A stretch of 64,000 bases of DNA from Kordia algicida (GCF_051013375.1 NZ_CP142125.1), one strand, 5' to 3'; shown: positions 51,866-61,263, numbered from the stretch's first letter. Made by a program: numbers and translations. The notes: generated by a model from the sequence alone, not told the origin.

Positions 51866-53527
51866 TTAACTTGTTTCAAAAACCTCCCGCAAACAACTCT
51901 GCATCAACTGCGTACTATATGCTTGGCTTTGTTGTACTTCTTCTTCGAGTTTATCACATAACTCCATCAATGCATTTACTTTTGCTACGATGGCTTTTTG
52001 TTCTTCTAGTGGTGGAAGTGGAAATGCATATAACTTAACCTTATTTGCAGATAAATTTGGTTGTGCTGAACCGTTATCAAAACGTAATAGTTGTCTCTTC
52101 CCTTCAGGACTAATTAAAAACCGATAAATAAAACCAGAGGAATCTTGTATATAAGCCCTTATTATCATTAATGATGAAGCAATCGCGCCTTTCTTAAATG
52201 GTGAAACATAAGCTGTTTTACCAAATGTTGCACCACGTAGACAATACACTAAATCTCCATCCTGAATTTTACCCCCTCGTAGAATGTCGAATTTATCTTC
52301 AGTTATATAGTTCATCTTTGATTCCGACAATGTTCCGTCTGGATTTATATGCCCTGTATTTATCCATGCAACTCCTTCATCTACGTATTCAGATTTATTT
52401 GGATAGTTCTTACCTCTATCACCATTAATGAAGGTTGCTAAATCTCCAAAATTTACCCAAACCCAACCTTCAGGCACTTCATACGGAATTTCATCTTTGG
52501 TAATTGGTGGTAAGACTTTTTCCTTTTTTATTTTTTTGGCTGCAATGAGTTGTGCTTTTTCTTCTTGAATTTGTTTAAGGAGTTGGCTGGCATCTTCTGT
52601 ATCTGGATTATTTACTCGCCAATTTGCTGTGAGCTTTCCTTGTACGGCTAATTGTAAAACGGTTTCTCGTAACTTTTTAATGTTGGTGGTTTCATTAAAG
52701 AAACTTTTAAAATGTTCTTGTAAAAACTTCCATTCTTGGTTGGCGTTTTTGGTAGTGAGTTGATGTAATGCTGAGGTTACAAAATCTTCTTTTAAACCAA
52801 TACGTTTTACCGTTAATTGCTCTAATTGCTCTACTTCTTTAAACAGGGTTTCTACTACTCTTACGATTTCTTTTTGTTCTTCTAGTGGTGGTAGACAAAA
52901 TGCTTTTAATTTTAATAAACTGTAATGACGTGCATAACCTTTATTAGATAAATCAAAAAAAGAAATATGTAAATAAAAAAACTGTGAATCAATACCATCA
53001 TATGGGTTAAGTATTTTAGTCCCATCTGCCCCAATGATGAAATCAAAATCAATAAATTTAACTTGTCTTGTATGGTCTCCAAATACAACGACTGGTTTGG
53101 CTAATTTTAATAATTTACTTTCATCATCACTATAACCATCTATTTTATTTTTGCCTTGTGAAACAATTGGATATTTACCTCTCTCATTATAATTTTTGGA
53201 TTTGATTTGATTTGATTTCCCACCAATTGTATAATAAAACTCAGTTATGTTTTTTGAAATCCAAGTTTCAGGAATTTTAAAACTTACTTCTTCTTTTAAA
53301 AATTCCTTTTTAGCAATTTCTTTCCTAGCAATTTTTGACTTAACTAAATCCTCTTTGTTTTTAATTATTTTTTCTAATAATTCTGAAGCAGGTTCAATAT
53401 CAGGATTTTCTGCTCTCCAATTCGCAGTCAATTTTCCTTGTATTGCCAATTGTAAAATCAACCCTTTTAGTTCTTGAGCATTTTTAGGACGAATGGTTAG
53501 TTCTTTAAAATGTTGTAGTAGTTTCAT
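51866..53527 (-). CDS. hsdS: Type I restriction-modification specificity subunit
   Basis: A 553-aa HsdS with two target-recognition domains separated by conserved helices. TRD1 lies at ~90-210 (TIGGKSNQIKSKNYNERGKY ... FIIGADGTKILNPYDGID), ending in LPPLEEQKEIVRVVETLFKE. TRD2 lies at ~350-505 (FGDLATFINGDRGKNYPNKS ... GDLVYCLRGATFGKTAYVSP), ending in LPPLEEQKAIVAKVNALMEL. The pattern ELKGLILQLAIQGKLTANWR repeats as LRETVLQLAVQGKLTANWR. It sets the DNA sequence recognised by the HsdRMS complex. The bipartite target cannot be read from sequence. Confidence 0.92.
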   Translation of the reverse strand: MKLLQHFKELTIRPKNAQELKGLILQLAIQGKLTANWRAENPDIEPASELLEKIIKNKEDLVKSKIARKEIAKKEFLKEEVSFKIPETWISKNITEFYYTIGGKSNQIKSKNYNERGKYPIVSQGKNKIDGYSDDESKLLKLAKPVVVFGDHTRQVKFIDFDFIIGADGTKILNPYDGIDSQFFYLHISFFDLSNKGYARHYSLLKLKAFCLPPLEEQKEIVRVVETLFKEVEQLEQLTVKRIGLKEDFVTSALHQLTTKNANQEWKFLQEHFKSFFNETTNIKKLRETVLQLAVQGKLTANWRVNNPDTEDASQLLKQIQEEKAQLIAAKKIKKEKVLPPITKDEIPYEVPEGWVWVNFGDLATFINGDRGKNYPNKSEYVDEGVAWINTGHINPDGTLSESKMNYITEDKFDILRGGKIQDGDLVYCLRGATFGKTAYVSPFKKGAIASSLMIIRAYIQDSSGFIYRFLISPEGKRQLLRFDNGSAQPNLSANKVKLYAFPLPPLEEQKAIVAKVNALMELCDKLEEEVQQSQAYSTQLMQSCLREVFETS

Positions 53528-53536
53528 AGTTAATAG

Positions 53537-53556
53537 ATTCCTGCCTCCGCAGGAAT
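53537..53556. repeat. Short palindromic repeat between hsdM and hsdS
   Basis: A perfect 8-bp hairpin attcctgc / gcaggaat with a ctcc loop in the 41-bp gap. It resembles the attcctgc...gcaggaat cores of common flavobacterial intergenic repeats. It has no T run. It could tune hsdS expression or mRNA stability. Confidence 0.6.
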
Positions 53557-53568
53557 GAAAAGGCGGTT

Positions 53569-54999
53569 TTACTTTAGAGCTTCAGTTAATACATTGATAA
53601 TTTCGTCTTGTATGCTAGAAATTTTAGTTTCCGTAGTTCTGAATTTTTCTAATAGTATTTCTGGGCTTTCTAAAGTATCGGCTTCTTGATGTGGGTTTTT
53701 GATATCTAGGTTGTAATTGCGTTTTTTAATCTCGTCTATAGAAACTTTCCAAGCAAATTTATTTTCTACACGTTGGTGCCACCATTTTTTTTCTACCTCA
53801 AATTCTTTAATGTTAATTGGTTTGGTTTTGTTATAGCTTTTGGCACCTTTTGGGTATTGATGTTCGTAATACCAAACTTCTTTGGTGGGTGTGCCTTTTT
53901 CAAAAAACAACAAGTTGGTTTTTATACCTGTGTAAGGGTTAAATACGCCATTGGGTAAACGTACAATGGTATGCAGGTTGCATTTGTGTAACAATTCTTC
54001 TTTTAGGCGTGTTTTCATGCCTTCGCCAAATAATGTACCATCTGGCAATACAATGGCACAACGTCCTTTGTCTTTTAAAAGCTTAATGATTAAGGCTAAG
54101 AATAAATCGGCAGTTTCTTTGGTTCTAAATTTTTTAGGGAAATTGGTTTCGGTACCATCTTCTTCAACTCCTCCAAAAGGTGGATTAGACAAAATAATAT
54201 CAAGTTTGTCTTTGGCGCCCCAATCTGCATAAGGTTTGCTTAGTAAATTGTCTCTGCGTACTACTGGCAAATCAAAACCGTGCAACATTAAGTTGGTCGT
54301 ACATAATAAGTGTGGCAATGGTTTTTTCTCAATACCACGTATCGATTTTTGTAATACGTCTCTATCTTTTGGTGTTTTTACTTGATTACGGACTGCATCA
54401 ATTGTACAGGTTAAGAATCCACCTGTACCACATGCAGGATCTAGTACGCTTTCTCCTAGTTGCGGATTTACCATATCTACCATAAACTGTGTTACCGCTC
54501 TTGGTGTGTAATATTCCCCAGAAGAACCTGCCGATTGCAGGTCTTTTAGTATGGTTTCGTAGATATCGTTGAATAGATGACGTTCTGTAGTACTGTTAAA
54601 ATCAATTTCATTAATCACATTGATAACCTGACGAAACAGTGTTCCGTTTTTCATGTAGTTATAGGTATCTTCAAAAACCGAACGTATAATTTTTGCTTGT
54701 GGACTTATGGTAATATCCAACTCTTTTAAGGTAGGGAACAACTCGTTTTCTATAAACTCCATTAAGGGATCGCCTGTGAGTCCTTCATCGTCTGCTGCCC
54801 AGTTTTGCCATTTTAGGTGTTCTGGTATTGGCGACTCGTAATTGTCTATGGTGATTTCCCATTCTTCTTCTTTATCGGCAAATATTTTCATAAAAAGCAT
54901 CCACACCATTTGCGAAATGCGTTGTGCGTCACCATCGACTCCTGTGTCTTTACGCATGATATCGCGTATGCCTTTTATGTTGGTTGTAATGTTACTCAT
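53569..54999 (-). CDS. hsdM: Type I restriction-modification DNA methyltransferase subunit
   Basis: A 476-aa N6-adenine methyltransferase. The N-terminal HsdM helical domain (GIRDIMRKDTGVDGDAQRIS) precedes the catalytic domain. That domain has SAM-binding VLDPACGTGGFLTCT (motif I) and the catalytic DIILSNPPFGGVEEDG (motif IV, NPPF). GEYYTPRAVTQFMVDMVNP is the usual HsdM signature, and LPDGTLFGEGMKTRLKEELL follows. It protects host DNA and forms the core of the HsdRMS complex. It starts 23 bp after DUF262 copy A. Confidence 0.95.
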   Translation of the reverse strand: MSNITTNIKGIRDIMRKDTGVDGDAQRISQMVWMLFMKIFADKEEEWEITIDNYESPIPEHLKWQNWAADDEGLTGDPLMEFIENELFPTLKELDITISPQAKIIRSVFEDTYNYMKNGTLFRQVINVINEIDFNSTTERHLFNDIYETILKDLQSAGSSGEYYTPRAVTQFMVDMVNPQLGESVLDPACGTGGFLTCTIDAVRNQVKTPKDRDVLQKSIRGIEKKPLPHLLCTTNLMLHGFDLPVVRRDNLLSKPYADWGAKDKLDIILSNPPFGGVEEDGTETNFPKKFRTKETADLFLALIIKLLKDKGRCAIVLPDGTLFGEGMKTRLKEELLHKCNLHTIVRLPNGVFNPYTGIKTNLLFFEKGTPTKEVWYYEHQYPKGAKSYNKTKPINIKEFEVEKKWWHQRVENKFAWKVSIDEIKKRNYNLDIKNPHQEADTLESPEILLEKFRTTETKISSIQDEIINVLTEALK

Positions 55000-55022
55000 G
55001 TATGGTTATTCTCTTTATTTTT

Positions 55023-56663
55023 TTACTCTATATTTTCTTCAATAATTTCATTATCTAATTCAGAAAACTCACCTACTTTTACTTTTTCAATAATTTTGGG
55101 CAATATTGTTTTCGCTCTTTCATTAATAAACAATTCAAAGTTATTATTTTGTGCTGCTTCTAATGCTGCTAAAGAAATAAAATGACTCGCTAAATCTACT
55201 TCTAAATTTTGGTTTTGAGCTGCATATTCTGCTAAATAATCAGAAGGGAAATCATTAGATATTTTTCTATTCAATCTTCCAGAGATTAAGGCAAAATTTA
55301 ATAGTGCATTTATTCCTTTAACGGTTGTGCCAAATTTATCTCTTAATGAATACGGAAAAAAATGATGATTTTCTTTTCCGTTTGATTTTGCAATATTTGA
55401 TTTATCTAATGTTACTAAAATACTATTGTCAAAATCTTTAGGGTTTTCAAGAGCCATTAAACAAATAACACCATTTTTAATCACAGATTTTGTTTGCATA
55501 TTTACTTTTGTAAGTTCTTTAATAGTTAAAGAAACTCCAAATACGTTTTCTTCAAGAATGTTTTGCGACAAATTGCTTATCCAATCTGCATCATCTTTCA
55601 TTTTTGTTAAACTTGAACTCGAAAAACGTGCTGAAAACGTAGCTGTCCAAAACCAATTTTCAATATAATTAAAATGATTTGTCGCAATACTTTTTTTACC
55701 AGACTTAAAATAATAAAACTGCAAAATGGGAAGAAAGGCATTGTAAGGTAGATAACCTATAAATTTAACACCAAAAATTTTTACAAAATCAAGACTTAGC
55801 CTAATAGCCTCTGTTGTCTTTATCCAATATTCTTCACAAATTTCAGCTGTTAAATTTAACTGATTTTTATTTTTACAATCTCCAAAGGCATTTAGTGACA
55901 AGGACTGAATAAACACTTCATTTTCAACACCTCCAAATGCTTTTACATTGGGTTCTGAATTAAAGGTTTTAATCTTATCTCGAAGGTCAAAGCTTGGCGA
56001 CCAAGCACTGGCATGGACTAAATCGAATAGTGATAATCTTTTTCCTCCTTGATTTATTCTTTCAAAAATGGTAACGACTTCATCAAGTTCCATTTTTAAA
56101 GTTTTTATAATACTTATGGGATAATCTGAAAATATTTGTTGGCAATCTCTCCAAACTTCACTGTATTTTGTTCCATTTTCTCTATCATGGATTGCGTAAT
56201 CAGTTAAAATATTTCCATATTCTTGAGTATGAAAAAGTTTCCAAGCAGGAATGTTATGACTTTCATTCTTTAATCTCGGAATATGAAATATTTTTTTTTC
56301 AACATTATAGCATATTGAAGAATAATCTGTTTTGTTGATTGTTTTACCTTTTAAAGCTACATAGAGTGACGTAATTCGTTGCTGACCGTCTAAAATAAAA
56401 CTATAATAATTTGATTCTGGTTCTTCTGGTAAGTTTAAATCTTTAATTTCACGACAAAAGTTTTTATACTCTTTACCAGCTTCCCAAACAAAAAAAGAAC
56501 CAATAGGATATTGGCTTTGAATACTGTTAAGAAGTTTTACTATTTTACTTCTTTCCCATACATAACCACGTTGAAACCTTGGAATTTTCATATTTCCATT
56601 TTCCAATTGGTTGAATACCTTTTGTAAATTCCAATTATTTATTATTTCAATTCTTTGTTCCAT
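55023..56663 (-). CDS. DUF262 protein with HNH-type C-terminus, island copy A
   Basis: A 546-aa protein placed between hsdR and hsdM. The DUF262 marks are MKIPRFQRGYVWERSKIVKL (~24-43), YPIGSFFVWEA and FILDGQQRITSLYVALKG (~90-107), then TIFERINQGGKRLSLFDLVH. A C-terminal HNH-like motif KENHHFFPYSLRDKFG is followed by ALLNFALISGRLNRKISND. Its start overlaps the hsdR stop (TAATG), so it is translationally coupled to the restriction subunit. This suggests it works with, or guards, the type I system. It is clearly divergent from copies B and C. Confidence 0.82.
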   Translation of the reverse strand: MEQRIEIINNWNLQKVFNQLENGNMKIPRFQRGYVWERSKIVKLLNSIQSQYPIGSFFVWEAGKEYKNFCREIKDLNLPEEPESNYYSFILDGQQRITSLYVALKGKTINKTDYSSICYNVEKKIFHIPRLKNESHNIPAWKLFHTQEYGNILTDYAIHDRENGTKYSEVWRDCQQIFSDYPISIIKTLKMELDEVVTIFERINQGGKRLSLFDLVHASAWSPSFDLRDKIKTFNSEPNVKAFGGVENEVFIQSLSLNAFGDCKNKNQLNLTAEICEEYWIKTTEAIRLSLDFVKIFGVKFIGYLPYNAFLPILQFYYFKSGKKSIATNHFNYIENWFWTATFSARFSSSSLTKMKDDADWISNLSQNILEENVFGVSLTIKELTKVNMQTKSVIKNGVICLMALENPKDFDNSILVTLDKSNIAKSNGKENHHFFPYSLRDKFGTTVKGINALLNFALISGRLNRKISNDFPSDYLAEYAAQNQNLEVDLASHFISLAALEAAQNNNFELFINERAKTILPKIIEKVKVGEFSELDNEIIEENIE

Positions 56664-59035
56664 TAAGCAATATTATATATTTCGTTTTCTAGATCTTTAA
56701 TGGCTTGGTCAAAATCTTTCTTTTTCCCAAAAGCGCGTACTAATTCTACAGCAGATCCTATTTGATTTAAAGGTTGAACTTTTAAAATAGCATTGTCTTC
56801 TATAGATGCAATACCTTCTTGTTCGTATTTATCTAACAAGCTATGTAAAACTTTTTGTGCTGTTTCGCTGTATTTGGCAAAATAGTTTCGCTTTCGAACA
56901 TTGTTTGCTCGTTCTTGTCGCGTTAAAGCTGGTTGGTCAAAAGCAATATGACAGATGAGATCAAAATCATCCAAATCTCGCCCAACTTCTTCGCGAAGCG
57001 CTTCTAGTAATATACCATGCTCTGCCAATTCTTTTATGAGTTCTTCTTTCTTTTCAGCATCGTTCCATTTTTGAATAAAATCATCAAGCGAAGCAAATTC
57101 TTTTCCCAAATTCTTTTTGGAGTAATCTTTTAACGATTCTGTGATCAGCTTGCCATCTTTTCCGTAATATTGAACACGTTCATTTACGACCGAAACAGGA
57201 ATATCATTCACATAATATTTTTTTATTTCTTCTTCCGTATCATCAATATCAATATTAGGTATTGTGGGTTTAAAATCATCTGGGTTTGTTGGTGATGCAT
57301 CATCATCAGGTGTAGTTGTTTCTCCTTCATCTGGCGGCACTACGGATTCTCCAGGTGCTGGTTCGTAGATTTGCACAGGATTACCATCAAAATCGGGGCG
57401 TGCAAATATGTTTGTTGCCTTTCTAAAGTCCATAATCGTAAAAAACACTTTGCCTTCAGCTTCTCGTATTCGAGTTCCACGACCAATAATTTGTTTAAAT
57501 TCTGTAACGGATTGTATGTTAGATTCTAGTACAATAAACTTTACCATTTTGGTATCTATTCCGGTGGTCAACATTTTAGAAGTGGTTGCAATTACGGGAA
57601 ACGTTTCTTCTACATCAGTAAAATTATCGAGTTCTTGTTTTCCAACTTCATCATCGCCTGTTATTTTTACACAATAGTTCCAATGTTTGGCAACTAAGTC
57701 TGCATTTTCATTTATTAAAGCTTGACGCATTCTGTTTGCATGATCGATATCAGTACAAAATACAATGGTTTTTGCAAAACGGTCTGTTGCTTTTAAATAT
57801 TCGGTAATTTTCTTAGCTACAACTTCTGTACGTTCGTCAATTGCCAACGTCTTATCATAATCTTTTAAGTTATAAATGCGGTCTTTTACTTCATTTCCGT
57901 ATTTATCCAACAATCCTTTAGTTGGTCGCCAACCATCATCAACGCTGGTTGTAATACGCACTACTTTATATGGCGCCAAAAAGCCATCATCAATTCCTTG
58001 TTTTAAAGAATACGTATACACAGGCTCTCCAAAATATTCCATATTGGAAACATCTTTGGTTTCTTTTGGTGTGGCTGTGAGTCCAATTTGGGTAGCCGAA
58101 TTAAAATAGGTTAATACATCTCGCCAAGCTGACGCTTCTGAGGCGCTACCTCTATGACACTCATCTATAACTATTAGATCAAAAAAATCTTTGCTAAACT
58201 CTTTATACGCGTTTTTGTCTTCCTCATTTGAAGTCAATCCTTGATATAATGCAAAATAGATTTGATAGGACTTATCAATCTTCCTATTCTTGATAATATG
58301 CATGATGTCATTTCCGAAAGGAGAGAAATCGCCATTTCTTGTTTGTGTTAATAAAGCATTTCTATCTGCCAAAAACAAAATTCTTTTTTTAACTCCTGTT
58401 TTCCACAAACGCCAAATAATATTGAAAGCTGTGTATGTTTTTCCTGTTCCCGTTGCCATGACCAACAGAATTTTATCCTGTCCTTTTGCTATAGCCTCTA
58501 AAGTTCTGTTTACAGCATTTTGTTGGTAATAGCGTGGCGTCTTTCCGCTATCATCCGCATAATAATCTTTTGCTACTATTTCTTGTGCTTCAGACGTTTC
58601 AATCTTAGTATATTGTAAATACTTTTTCCATAAAGTTTCAGGTGAAGGAAAATTATCTAAGGAAATTTCTTGTTCTAATACGCCCGTTGTTTTGGTTTTA
58701 TCATGAAACACAAAAGAATCTCCATTGGAAGTAAAGACAAAAGGGATTTGTAAAATTTCTGAATATTCTAATGCTTGCTGCATTCCATGTCCCACAGGCT
58801 TTTTGTTATCTTTTGCCTCAATAATAGCAATTGGAATGTTTGATTTATAATACAGAATGTAATCGGCTCTTTTTCGTTGTCCTCTAGTATGTAAGTTTCC
58901 TTGAACAATGATTCGCCCATCTGTAAAAAATACTTCTTCTCTCACTTGTGTTCGCATATTCCATCCTGACTTTTGCAATGCAGGATTGATAAACTTGGTA
59001 CAAATGTCTCGTTCTGAAAGTTGTTTTTTATTCAA
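56663..59035 (-). CDS. hsdR: Type I restriction-modification endonuclease/translocase subunit
   Basis: A 790-aa HsdR. The N-terminal nuclease domain shows RKRADYILYYKSNIPIAIIE followed by AKDNK (PD-(D/E)xK core, ~55-78). Motor motifs are LVMATGTGKTYTAFNIIW (Walker A, ~190), IVIDECHRGSASEASAWRDV (DEAD-type box), GLTATPKETKD (motif III) and QIIGRGTRIREAEGK (motif VI). The C-terminal helical domain docks on HsdM. An acidic proline-rich linker (PGESVVPPDEGETTTPDDDA) lies near 570-600. Start is TTG at 59035, with a stop eight codons upstream. First gene of the seven-gene operon. Confidence 0.93.
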   Translation of the reverse strand: MNKKQLSERDICTKFINPALQKSGWNMRTQVREEVFFTDGRIIVQGNLHTRGQRKRADYILYYKSNIPIAIIEAKDNKKPVGHGMQQALEYSEILQIPFVFTSNGDSFVFHDKTKTTGVLEQEISLDNFPSPETLWKKYLQYTKIETSEAQEIVAKDYYADDSGKTPRYYQQNAVNRTLEAIAKGQDKILLVMATGTGKTYTAFNIIWRLWKTGVKKRILFLADRNALLTQTRNGDFSPFGNDIMHIIKNRKIDKSYQIYFALYQGLTSNEEDKNAYKEFSKDFFDLIVIDECHRGSASEASAWRDVLTYFNSATQIGLTATPKETKDVSNMEYFGEPVYTYSLKQGIDDGFLAPYKVVRITTSVDDGWRPTKGLLDKYGNEVKDRIYNLKDYDKTLAIDERTEVVAKKITEYLKATDRFAKTIVFCTDIDHANRMRQALINENADLVAKHWNYCVKITGDDEVGKQELDNFTDVEETFPVIATTSKMLTTGIDTKMVKFIVLESNIQSVTEFKQIIGRGTRIREAEGKVFFTIMDFRKATNIFARPDFDGNPVQIYEPAPGESVVPPDEGETTTPDDDASPTNPDDFKPTIPNIDIDDTEEEIKKYYVNDIPVSVVNERVQYYGKDGKLITESLKDYSKKNLGKEFASLDDFIQKWNDAEKKEELIKELAEHGILLEALREEVGRDLDDFDLICHIAFDQPALTRQERANNVRKRNYFAKYSETAQKVLHSLLDKYEQEGIASIEDNAILKVQPLNQIGSAVELVRAFGKKKDFDQAIKDLENEIYNIA

Positions 59036-59370
59036 TGATTTCGGTAGTTTGCTTGATTAAAAATTAAAAATACTAATTTTTGATTAGCATTCTTTATCTA
59101 GAACACAATTAATTCTTACAATACTAATTGAAAAATACGGAACACCTTTACGGAAAGCCATAATTAAAAAACATAAACATACTATGATACAAAAACTATT
59201 ACGTCACTTTACTTCTATTATACCAAACGAATAGAAGTAGGCAGTAACGCATCAAAAAGCTATACAATCCTACTTCACCTCAAAAACAGCAATTTTACAC
59301 AATTCGTAATATTTTAACAATTTTCAGTCATTTCATTGCATAATTATCAATAAAACAGCTCCCGAAACCG
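59036..59370. other. Promoter-side region of the restriction operon, no gene seen
   Basis: AT-rich DNA between the 42-bp array and hsdR. It should hold the operon promoter, but no exact TAnnTTTG at proper spacing stands out. No ORF of note. Confidence 0.35.
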
Positions 59371-59652
59371 TCTCGCAGCAATGCAGGAAGCTTTCGGGAA
59401 AACCCGAAACGTTCTCGCAGACGTGCAACAAGCTTTCGGGAAGTCCCGAAACGTTCTCGCAGAGGTGCAACAAGCTTTCGGGAAAGCCCGAAACGTTCTC
59501 GCAGACCTGCAACAAGCTTTCGGGGAAGTACAAAACCGTCTCGCAGTGCTGCAACAAGCTTTTCGACACGTTGGAAACGTTCTCGCAGAGGTGCAGGAAG
59601 CTTTCAAACGCATTTTATTTTGTCTCGCAGTGCTGCAACAAGCTTTCAAACA
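59371..59652. repeat. Tandem array of seven 42-bp units
   Basis: The word tctcgcag recurs at 59371, 59413, 59455, 59497, 59539, 59581 and 59623, exactly 42 bp apart, with the last unit truncated. Most units contain caagctttcggg and a small palindrome (tttcggg...cccgaaa). Because 42 is 14 codons, the plus strand is open from 59381 to 59665 with a 14-residue repeat like VLAEVQQAFGKSRN, which looks amphipathic. A stop codon lies just upstream (59351) and there is no clear ribosome-binding region. Coding status is unresolved; the minus strand is open too. Confidence 0.85.
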
Positions 59653-59662
59653 AAAAATTATT

Positions 59663-59699
59663 TAAAAAAAGTGGGTAATGTTTTTAGGGTTGTTACCCA
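59663..59699 (-). terminator. Minus-strand intrinsic terminator upstream of the 42-bp array
   Basis: Stem tgggtaa / ttaccca with a 14-base loop, followed on the minus strand by a run of seven T. No minus-strand gene lies immediately upstream, so it may block antisense read-through from the lipoprotein side or end an unseen small RNA. Confidence 0.6.
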
Positions 59700-59780
59700 T
59701 ACTTACAGATCGATCTATTGACGGAAACCTGAAAAGTCAATTTAAAACAAAGAGTAAGGAACTAATTAATTTAAAAAATC

Positions 59781-61163
59781 ATGAAAAATTTAAAAATTAA
59801 TGTACTTGCCATCATTCTAATTATGCTTGCTTCTTGTACGCATGATGATGATGTGAAACTTGAAGATAATTCATCAGTTGCATTAAAAAATCAATCAACA
59901 AACGTACAGATGCCGTATGTAGATAGCAATGGCATATTGTTTTTTAACGATCAGGCGCATATTGACCAATATTACGAGTTTTTAGGCGATATGGTAGATG
60001 CTGAACAAGAAAACCCAAATGCAAACAATCTAGATATAGATACAATTTTAGATCAGTTTGAGGCGCAATACAGCGGATTTACTTCTTTTAGAAAAACGTT
60101 CAATCAGCAATACAATTTTAATAATCAAGGATATTCTAAACAGCAAATTGTATCCATATTCGAAAATACCTTTATTAAAGGATTGGAGAAATCTATTTTT
60201 AATGAATATCACGAATTGGGAATAGGAAATAAAATCTACGTATATCTTTCGGAAGATATTGCCGTTGCTTTTGATAAAAACGAACAAAGCATTTTAAATG
60301 AGTTACGCGGTACGCCAAAAGGTACAGACGATTTGCCTGCTACGATTTTAGCCACGCATTATCAAGAGATTGAACTGATTTCAGATAATACAAGTCTCGG
60401 CACAATGATGCATCTAGATGTTGATTACAACTTAGCATACGACTCCTATCCTATTTTACAAAATGAAGATTGTGATGTATTTAATAAAGCACTTGGTATG
60501 AATCTTACAGAAACCATTAAAAACGATGAAGGTGCAATAGAAAGTACATCAACATATGCGTATGAGTTTGCAAATATTACAATAGATTGGGGCGATGGTT
60601 CAACACCAACAGTAAGTAATTATAGTACGTATAGTGGCGATCTTTTATGGCATACGTATACCAGTGTAGGAACATTTTATGCGACTGTAACGATTGGTTT
60701 TTATGATTTAAATGGTGATTACCAAACCATGTCAGATCCTAAAACTGTGATTGTTGAATCTGCTTGTAGTGAAGCCAATGGTACTGTTACCGATACTGCC
60801 AATGATAGCAGTTGGTTGTTAGTTGGAGAATTAATTGTATCAAATGGTTTCTTTGGTTCTAGTAGAATTGAAGGTACCTCAAATGCATTTAAAAAAGATG
60901 GTGGCAGTTGGGTACGCGCCAGCAGAAGAAAACATAAACCATACTTAAAAGTATATGTTTCTGGAATTTTTAGAGATGCAAATTGTACTGTAAAAGATCA
61001 TAAGGAAGGAACAGCACAATCTACACACGCAAATGAAAAAATTAAGATTAAATCAAAACTTTGGAATAGTTACGATCATTCTAATGGAGATATTTATTCA
61101 GAACATCGTTTGCAAAAAGGTGATACGTATTTGAGTATCGATTTGGTGTATAATCCGTGTTAA
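59781..61163 (+). CDS. Lipoprotein with PKD-like domain, function unknown
   Basis: A 460-aa lipoprotein (lipobox LIMLASC near residue 19). The N-terminal region (residues 40-190) is helical and unrecognised (FFNDQAHIDQYYEFLGDMVD, FRKTFNQQYNFNNQGYSKQQ). A PKD-like domain follows at about 255-335 (NITIDWGDGSTPTVSNYST ... LLWHTYTSVGTFYATVTIGF). The C-terminal part (AFKKDGGSWVRASRRKHKPY ... YLSIDLVYNPC) is a separate beta-rich domain. It likely sits on the outer membrane. No partner genes nearby. Confidence 0.75.
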   Translation: MKNLKINVLAIILIMLASCTHDDDVKLEDNSSVALKNQSTNVQMPYVDSNGILFFNDQAHIDQYYEFLGDMVDAEQENPNANNLDIDTILDQFEAQYSGFTSFRKTFNQQYNFNNQGYSKQQIVSIFENTFIKGLEKSIFNEYHELGIGNKIYVYLSEDIAVAFDKNEQSILNELRGTPKGTDDLPATILATHYQEIELISDNTSLGTMMHLDVDYNLAYDSYPILQNEDCDVFNKALGMNLTETIKNDEGAIESTSTYAYEFANITIDWGDGSTPTVSNYSTYSGDLLWHTYTSVGTFYATVTIGFYDLNGDYQTMSDPKTVIVESACSEANGTVTDTANDSSWLLVGELIVSNGFFGSSRIEGTSNAFKKDGGSWVRASRRKHKPYLKVYVSGIFRDANCTVKDHKEGTAQSTHANEKIKIKSKLWNSYDHSNGDIYSEHRLQKGDTYLSIDLVYNPC

Positions 61164-61206
61164 ATTGTACTTTTAAATAAGTGACATTCTGAGTTAACTT
61201 AATATA

Positions 61207-61239
61207 AAAACCGCCTTACAACAACTGCAAGGCGGTTTT
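61207..61239. terminator. Bidirectional terminator between convergent genes
   Basis: An 11-bp perfect stem, aaaaccgcctt / aaggcggtttt, flanked by A and T runs. It serves both the lipoprotein gene (+) and the Bax-inhibitor-like gene (-). Confidence 0.9.
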
Positions 61240-61263
61240 CAATATATAAAGTATATCTATTAT

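Noticed and set aside
59333..59649. Two minus-strand frames through the 42-bp array (Cys-rich 14-residue repeats)
   Set aside because: Any frame through an array with a period divisible by three stays open. The plus frame shows more conservative changes, and neither minus frame has a plausible start.
59371..59652. CRISPR array
   Set aside because: Units are contiguous variants of one 42-bp sequence without distinct spacers, and no cas genes are nearby.
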